NCBI GenBank assembly: GCA_009926195.1
Contig: RFPK01000064.1
Location: 1-9,003 of the forward strand
DNA length: 9,003 bases
Direction: 5' to 3'
Source of the DNA: Synechococcaceae bacterium WB4_1_0192
Lineage (GTDB): Bacteria; Cyanobacteriota; Cyanobacteriia; PCC-6307; Cyanobiaceae
Position 1 is the first letter of the stretch. Each line of letters starts with the position of its first letter. The position numbers and the translations under genes were made by a program. The notes under the pieces were generated by a model. The model had not been told where the DNA came from. It worked only from the letters and a program-made list of their open reading frames with translations, and searched no databases. This document shows, one piece after another, positions 5,151 through 9,003 of the stretch.

Positions 5151-6432
5151 CGGCGACCAGGCCGCCGCTGCACCAGTGGACCCCCTGGCCGGGCGGCGCA
5201 TCCTGGTGGGCATCAGCGGCAGCATCGCCGCCGTGAAGCTGCCGCTGGTGGTGAGCGCCCTGGCGCAGCGCGGCGCCGAGGTGCGCTGCGTGCTCACCCC
5301 CAGCGCCGAGCGCCTGGTGAGCGCGGTGGCCCTGGCCAGCCTCAGCCGCCACCGCTGTTACGTCGATGCGGATCAGTGGAGTGCCGCGGCGGCCCGGCCC
5401 CTGCATGTGGAGCTGGCCGAGTGGGCCGACCTGGTGCTGCTGGCACCGCTCTCGGCCACGACCCTCGGGCGCTGGTGCCATGGCCTCGGCGACACGCTGC
5501 TGGCTTCGCTGCTGCTGGCCTGTGAGGCGCCGGTGCTGGTGGCCGCCGCGATGAACACGGCCATGTGGGCGTCGCCTGGAGTAGCCCGCAACTGGCGCGA
5601 CCTTCAGGCCATGGAGCGGGTGCTGCCTCTGGGGCCGGCCGAGGGGCTGCTCGCCTGCGATCGGCAGGGAGCCGGGCGCATGGCCGAGCCGGCCGCGCTG
5701 CTGCTGGCCCTGGAATCCCTGGCCTGCTGGGGCTGGCGGCGCGACTGGCAGGGGCTGCGCCTGCTGGTGAGCGCTGGCCCCACTCGCGAATGGCTCGACC
5801 CGGCCCGTTGCATCAGCAACCCCAGCACCGGCCGCATGGGTGTGCTGCTCGCCCAGGCGGCCCGCCTGCGCGGCGCCGAGGTGCAGCTCGTGCATGGCCC
5901 GCTGCAGGTGGAGCCCGCCTGGCTGGAGGGTCTGCACTGCCACCCGATCGAGACCGGCGCCGAGCTGCAGCAGGCCCTGGCTGCCCTGCAGCCGGCTGTG
6001 GAGGCGATCGCCATGGCCGCCGCCGTGGCCGACCACCGCCTGGCGGCGCCATTCGCGCACAAACCGGACAAGCAGGCCCTGGCCGCTGCGCTGCAGGGTG
6101 GGTGGGAACCTGTGCCCGATCTGCTGGTCGAACTGGTGGCGCGCCGCCCCGCCGGTCAGCGGATCCTCGGCTTTGCGGCCCACTCGGGGGACGTGCTCCC
6201 TCAGGCGCAGGCCAAGTTCGCGCGCAAGGGCTGTGATCTCCTGTTCGCCAATCCGATCGATCGGCCAGGCGTCGGTTTCGGCACTGCCGCCAACGAGGGC
6301 TGGCTGCTGGGTCCCGGCGCTTCCGTGAGCCGGATGGAGCCGATGGGCAAGCTGGCGCTGGCCCATCGGTTGCTCACGGCCCTCAGGCCGCCAGCGCCGT
6401 GCCCGCCTCGCCGCTCTGCAGCAGATCCATGA
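5140..6432 (+). CDS. coaBC: bifunctional phosphopantothenoylcysteine decarboxylase / phosphopantothenate-cysteine ligase
   Basis: This 430-aa enzyme makes 4'-phosphopantetheine precursors of coenzyme A: the CoaB part joins cysteine to 4'-phosphopantothenate and the CoaC part decarboxylates the product. The N-terminal flavoprotein half shows GISGSIAAVK (about residues 24-33), HVELAEWADLVLLAPLSATT with the catalytic His, AAMNTAMW and the substrate-clamp Cys in ACDRQGAGRMAEP. The C-terminal half shows SAGPTREWLDPARCISNPS, the usual GTRE/ISN nucleotide-binding block, then MAAAVADHR, the lysine-bearing HKPDKQAL, and GFAAHSGDVLPQAQAKFARK with LLFANPI. Length is normal. The start is ATG 5140, inside the end of the DUF2555 gene; an earlier in-frame start at 5071 would add only non-family sequence. 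The 3' end overlaps the convergent 109-aa gene by 50 bases. Confidence 0.94.
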   Translation: MRTDGDQAAAAPVDPLAGRRILVGISGSIAAVKLPLVVSALAQRGAEVRCVLTPSAERLVSAVALASLSRHRCYVDADQWSAAAARPLHVELAEWADLVLLAPLSATTLGRWCHGLGDTLLASLLLACEAPVLVAAAMNTAMWASPGVARNWRDLQAMERVLPLGPAEGLLACDRQGAGRMAEPAALLLALESLACWGWRRDWQGLRLLVSAGPTREWLDPARCISNPSTGRMGVLLAQAARLRGAEVQLVHGPLQVEPAWLEGLHCHPIETGAELQQALAALQPAVEAIAMAAAVADHRLAAPFAHKPDKQALAAALQGGWEPVPDLLVELVARRPAGQRILGFAAHSGDVLPQAQAKFARKGCDLLFANPIDRPGVGFGTAANEGWLLGPGASVSRMEPMGKLALAHRLLTALRPPAPCPPRRSAADP

Positions 6433-6712
6433 ACGTGCGCAGCTGCAGCCTGGGGATGTAGGGCCAGCCGCCGCTCTTCTCCATGCTCTGCAGCAGGTTG
6501 AACAGCTCGCCGCGGTCGGCCGGCAGGCTGGCGCGGAAGGGGCCGTCCTGAATGGTGCGGTGCAGCTCCTCAAGGCGGCGCAGCAGCTGCAGCAGCACGT
6601 CGGGCTGGCCGTCGGCCTCATCGGCCAGGGTCTGGAGATCGGCCAGCAGCTGGTTCAGCCGGATCTCCCGGCTGGTGGTGGTCTCGCTTGCGGTGGTGCT
6701 GGCGTCGCTCAT
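6383..6712 (-). CDS. conserved hypothetical protein (109 aa)
   Basis: From ATG 6712 the product is 109 residues. A Ser/Thr-rich start (MSDASTTASETTTS) precedes a mostly helical stretch IRLNQLLADLQTLADEADGQ through LLQLLRRLEELHRTIQDGPF. A compact end follows with RGELFNLLQSMEKSGGWPYI and LQLRTFMDLL. There is no signal peptide or membrane segment. The Leu spacing around residues 15-60 suggests a helical hairpin or coiled coil. A longer start at 6811 is possible in frame but would run across the psbO promoter region. The last 50 bases overlap the end of coaBC. It is divergent from psbO, which lies 151 bases away. I do not recognise a named family; the conserved look suggests a picocyanobacterial core protein. 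Confidence 0.75.
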   Translation of the reverse strand: MSDASTTASETTTSREIRLNQLLADLQTLADEADGQPDVLLQLLRRLEELHRTIQDGPFRASLPADRGELFNLLQSMEKSGGWPYIPRLQLRTFMDLLQSGEAGTALAA

Positions 6713-6790
6713 GGGGCCGTTCAGATCCGCTCCCGCATACAGGTTGTTGAGAGCCGCGACATGGTACGCGGAATCAGCGTTTTGCACCGG

Positions 6791-6796
6791 TAGTAT
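6791..6796 (+). promoter_or_regulatory. possible psbO -10 element
   Basis: TAGTAT, four of six matches to TATAAT, stands out in the 151-base gap between the divergent 109-aa gene and psbO. It would give a leader of about 60 bases before the ATG at 6864. No good -35 is visible at 16-18 bases upstream. Confidence 0.3.
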
Positions 6797-6863
6797 CCCG
6801 AACGGGCGCACCCCAAATCAGCGGTAATTCCCTGCCAGTTCCCCGCCAGACCGGCTTCTCCCC

Positions 6864-7685
6864 ATGCGTTTCCGTCCTCTGCTGGCCCTTGCGCTGGCGC
6901 TCTGCCTGACCCTGGTCACCGCCTGCAGCGGCGGGGCCAAGGCTGTGGACCGGGCCAACCTGACCTACGACGACATCCACAACACCGGTCTGGCCAACGA
7001 CTGCCCGACCCTGCCCGATTCCGCTCGCGGTTCGATCGCCCTGGATGCCTCCGCCAAGTACCAGCTGCGTGAGATCTGCCTGCACCCGGCTGAGGTGTAT
7101 GTGAAGGGTGAGCCCGCCAACAAGCGCGTTGAGGCTCAGTTCCAGCCCACCAAGATCCTCACCCGCTTCACCACCAGCCTCGATCAGGTCTACGGCGATC
7201 TGGCCGTGGCCGGTAACGGTGTGAGCTTCAAGGAGCAGGGCGGTATCGACTTCCAGCTCGTCACCGTGCTGCTGCCCGGTGGTGAGGAGGTGCCCTTCGT
7301 GTTCTCCAGCAAGGAGCTCGATGCCACGGCTGACGGCGCCGCCATCAGCACCAGCACCGATCTGAACGGCACCTACCGCGTGCCCAGCTACCGCACCTCC
7401 AACTTCCTCGATCCCAAGGCCCGCGCTCTGACCACCGGCGTTGAGTACGCCCAGGGTCTGGTCGCCCTCGGCGGTCAGGATGACGAGCTCGCCAACGAGA
7501 ACGTCAAGCGCTACATCGACGGCACCGGTGAGATGAACCTCTCGATCACCAAGGTGGATGCCGCCACCGGTGAGTTCGCCGGTGTGTTCACCGCCGTGCA
7601 GCCTTCCGACACCGACATGGGTGGCCACGAGCCCCTCGACGTCAAGATCACCGGCCAGCTCTACGGCCGTCTTGAGAAGGCCTGA
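6864..7685 (+). CDS. psbO: photosystem II manganese-stabilizing protein PsbO
   Basis: PsbO is the 33-kDa extrinsic lumenal subunit of photosystem II; it stabilises the Mn4CaO5 cluster and is needed for efficient oxygen evolution. The 273-aa precursor has an N-terminal signal (MRFRPLLALALALCLTLVTA). The mature part starts near VDRANLTYDDIHNTGLANDC and carries the conserved Cys pair (47 and 72) that forms the family disulfide. Further landmarks are FQPTKILTRFTTSLDQVYGD, GGIDFQLVTVLLPGGEEVPF, a DPKARALTTGVEYAQGLVAL block and the end KITGQLYGRLEKA. Length is normal. Codon choice is the most uniform in the window, as expected for a highly expressed gene. The signal contains a lipobox-like VTAC before the usual AKA cleavage site. 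It is followed by a strong terminator and so is probably transcribed alone. Confidence 0.97.
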   Translation: MRFRPLLALALALCLTLVTACSGGAKAVDRANLTYDDIHNTGLANDCPTLPDSARGSIALDASAKYQLREICLHPAEVYVKGEPANKRVEAQFQPTKILTRFTTSLDQVYGDLAVAGNGVSFKEQGGIDFQLVTVLLPGGEEVPFVFSSKELDATADGAAISTSTDLNGTYRVPSYRTSNFLDPKARALTTGVEYAQGLVALGGQDDELANENVKRYIDGTGEMNLSITKVDAATGEFAGVFTAVQPSDTDMGGHEPLDVKITGQLYGRLEKA

Positions 7686-7714
7686 TCGCGCCTCTGGTCG
7701 CCATCAGCAACACC

Positions 7715-7738
7715 GGGGGCCGCAGGGCCCCCTTTTTT
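7715..7738 (+). terminator. intrinsic terminator of psbO
   Basis: GGGGGCC, loop GCAG, GGCCCCC, then six T residues. The 7-bp all-GC stem followed directly by a T-run is a textbook Rho-independent terminator, 29 bases after the psbO stop. It separates psbO from sat. Confidence 0.93.
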
Positions 7739-7768
7739 ATGGCCGTGCCCGGGCTGAGCGGCCCCTCT

Positions 7769-7776
7769 GGGAGAAT
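7769..7776 (+). promoter_or_regulatory. GGGAGAAT, possible extended -10 of sat
   Basis: GAGAAT preceded by TGG gives an extended -10-like element, 28 bases before the sat ATG and just after the psbO terminator. The same octamer occurs ahead of the DUF2555-coaBC unit. No convincing -35 is seen. Confidence 0.35.
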
Positions 7777-7804
7777 CGCCGGCATCATTGCCAATTCCAC
7801 TGCC

Positions 7805-8974
7805 ATGACGACCAGCGTCGCCCCCGCCCGGCCGGGCCTGATCGCTCCCCATGGCGGCAGCCTGGTGGACCTGCGGGTGCCGGCTGAGCAGCGCGAGGCC
7901 GTCAAGGCGGGCGTGGATCACGTGATCGAGTGCTCCGATCGCAACGCCTGCGACGTGGAGCTGCTGATGGTGGGCGGCTTCTCGCCCCTGCGCGGCTTCA
8001 TGCACCAGGAGGACTATCAGTCCGTGGTGGAGAAGCACCGCACCACCAGCGGCCTGCTGTTCGGCCTGCCGATCGTGATGGATACCCAGCGCGATGACAT
8101 CGCCGTGGGTCAGAAGCTGCTGCTCACCTACCGCGGCCAGGACCTGGCGGTGATGACGGTGGAGAGCCGGTGGGAGCCCGACAAGGCCCGTGAGGCCAAG
8201 GGTTGCTATGGCACCACGTCGCTGGAGCACCCGGCCGTGAAGATGATCGCCACCGAGCGCGGTCGCTACTACCTCGGTGGTGCCATCCAGGGTCTGGAGC
8301 TGCCCAACCGCGTCTTCCCCTGCAAGACCCCGGCTGAAGTGCGCGCCACCCTCCCCGAAGGCCAGGACGTGGTGGCCTTCCAGTGCCGCAACCCGATCCA
8401 CCGCGCCCACTACGAACTGTTCACCCGCGCCCTCGATGCCACCAACGTGAGCGATCAGGGCGTGGTGCTGGTGCACCCGACCTGCGGCCCCACCCAGGAC
8501 GACGACATCTCCGGTGAGGTGCGCTTCCAGACCTACGAGCGTCTGGCCGCCGAGGTGAACAATCCCCGCATCCGCTGGGCCTATCTGCCCTACTCGATGC
8601 ACATGGCCGGCCCGCGTGAGGCGCTGCAGCACATGATCATCCGCAAGAACTACGGCTGCACCCACTTCATCATTGGCCGCGACATGGCGGGCTGCAAGAG
8701 CTCGATCAGCGGCGACGACTTCTACGGCCCCTACCAGGCCCAGGATTTCGCCCGCGACAACGCCCCCGAGCTCGGCATGGAGACCGTGCCTTCGCTCAAC
8801 CTCGTCTACACCGAGGAGGAGGGCTACGTGACCGCCGAGCACGCCGATGCCCGCGGCCTGCACGTCAAGAAGCTCAGCGGCACCCAGTTCCGCCAGATGC
8901 TGCGCAGCGGTGAGGAGATCCCCGAGTGGTTCGCCTTCCGCAGCGTGGTGGAGGTGCTGCGGTCGGCCTCCTGA
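7805..8974 (+). CDS. sat: ATP sulfurylase (sulfate adenylyltransferase)
   Basis: This enzyme makes adenosine 5'-phosphosulfate from ATP and sulfate, the first step of sulfate assimilation in the cytoplasm. The 389-aa product is the homo-oligomeric Sat type, not the CysD/CysN type. QCRNPIHRAH at residues 193-202 is the Q-x-RNP-x-HRAH substrate motif, HPTCGPTQDDD follows, and GRDMAGCKSS begins at 291. Many family members have His where this one has Met in GRDHAG; Met is, as far as I recall, normal in cyanobacteria. The end KKLSGTQFRQMLRSGEEIPE is typical. There is no APS-kinase domain. I chose ATG 7805 over the in-frame ATG at 7739, since the latter lies in the terminator T-run and would place the promoter inside the gene. 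The length then fits the family. Confidence 0.95.
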   Translation: MTTSVAPARPGLIAPHGGSLVDLRVPAEQREAVKAGVDHVIECSDRNACDVELLMVGGFSPLRGFMHQEDYQSVVEKHRTTSGLLFGLPIVMDTQRDDIAVGQKLLLTYRGQDLAVMTVESRWEPDKAREAKGCYGTTSLEHPAVKMIATERGRYYLGGAIQGLELPNRVFPCKTPAEVRATLPEGQDVVAFQCRNPIHRAHYELFTRALDATNVSDQGVVLVHPTCGPTQDDDISGEVRFQTYERLAAEVNNPRIRWAYLPYSMHMAGPREALQHMIIRKNYGCTHFIIGRDMAGCKSSISGDDFYGPYQAQDFARDNAPELGMETVPSLNLVYTEEEGYVTAEHADARGLHVKKLSGTQFRQMLRSGEEIPEWFAFRSVVEVLRSAS

Positions 8975-9003
8975 GCCCACACTGCCTGAGACCGGTTAAC
9001 ATT

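Noticed and set aside
4954..6621. 555-codon open frame antisense to coaBC
   Set aside because: It is low-complexity His/Gln/Gly/Arg-rich sequence exactly opposite a full-length coaBC, and it also crosses the 109-aa gene in another frame.
6774..7628. 284-codon open frame antisense to psbO
   Set aside because: Regular Gly/Val/His/Leu-rich pattern produced by the strict codon bias of psbO; no family resemblance.
7661..8980. 439-codon open frame antisense to sat
   Set aside because: It is complementary to a well-conserved enzyme and lacks any motif; its composition is explained by the sat codon use.
1..9003. Mobile element, phage or CRISPR content
   Set aside because: I saw no transposase, integrase, terminal repeats, regularly spaced repeats or Cas-like genes on either strand.

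Overview
The window looks like a piece of a GC-rich alpha-cyanobacterial chromosome of the Cyanobium / Synechococcus type. It carries psbO (photosystem II extrinsic protein). It also has a Ycf20-like DUF565 protein, a DUF2555 protein and a stand-alone PCP_red domain, all typical of cyanobacteria. Most genes are strongly GC-biased at third codon positions, and genes are packed tightly with several overlapping ends. I see no transposase, integrase, phage gene or CRISPR array. I read the content as ordinary core genome plus one outer-membrane gene of different base composition.

Layout. 17-667 (+) is a 3-methyladenine DNA glycosylase (mpg). 637-2136 (-) is a secreted autotransporter-like beta-barrel protein, visibly less GC-rich than its neighbours, whose 3' end overlaps mpg. 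2307-3326 (+) is aspartate carbamoyltransferase (pyrB), which most likely starts at a TTG. The next part, 3313-4771, is a minus-strand run of small genes. Read in the transcription direction it holds tRNA-Ala(CGC), an 88-aa exported protein of unknown function, a 53-aa PCP_red protein, a possible 54-aa Cys-rich membrane peptide, a 65-aa conserved hypothetical protein and a DUF565 protein with no conventional start codon at its expected N-terminus.

4905-6432 (+) is a two-gene unit, DUF2555 then coaBC (coenzyme A biosynthesis), with overlapping stop and start. 6383-6712 (-) is a 109-aa hypothetical protein that overlaps the 3' end of coaBC and is divergent from psbO. 6864-7685 (+) is psbO, followed by a clear intrinsic terminator at 7715-7738. 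7805-8974 (+) is ATP sulfurylase (sat). The last 29 bases hold no recognisable gene.

The genes serve unrelated housekeeping roles: base-excision repair, pyrimidine synthesis, CoA synthesis, photosynthetic water oxidation and sulfate assimilation. They do not look like one functional system. The parts most worth a second look are the cluster of tiny genes at 3313-4556, the outer-membrane protein at 637-2136, and the start-codon problem of the DUF565 gene. I found no convincing new multi-gene defence or biosynthetic system.
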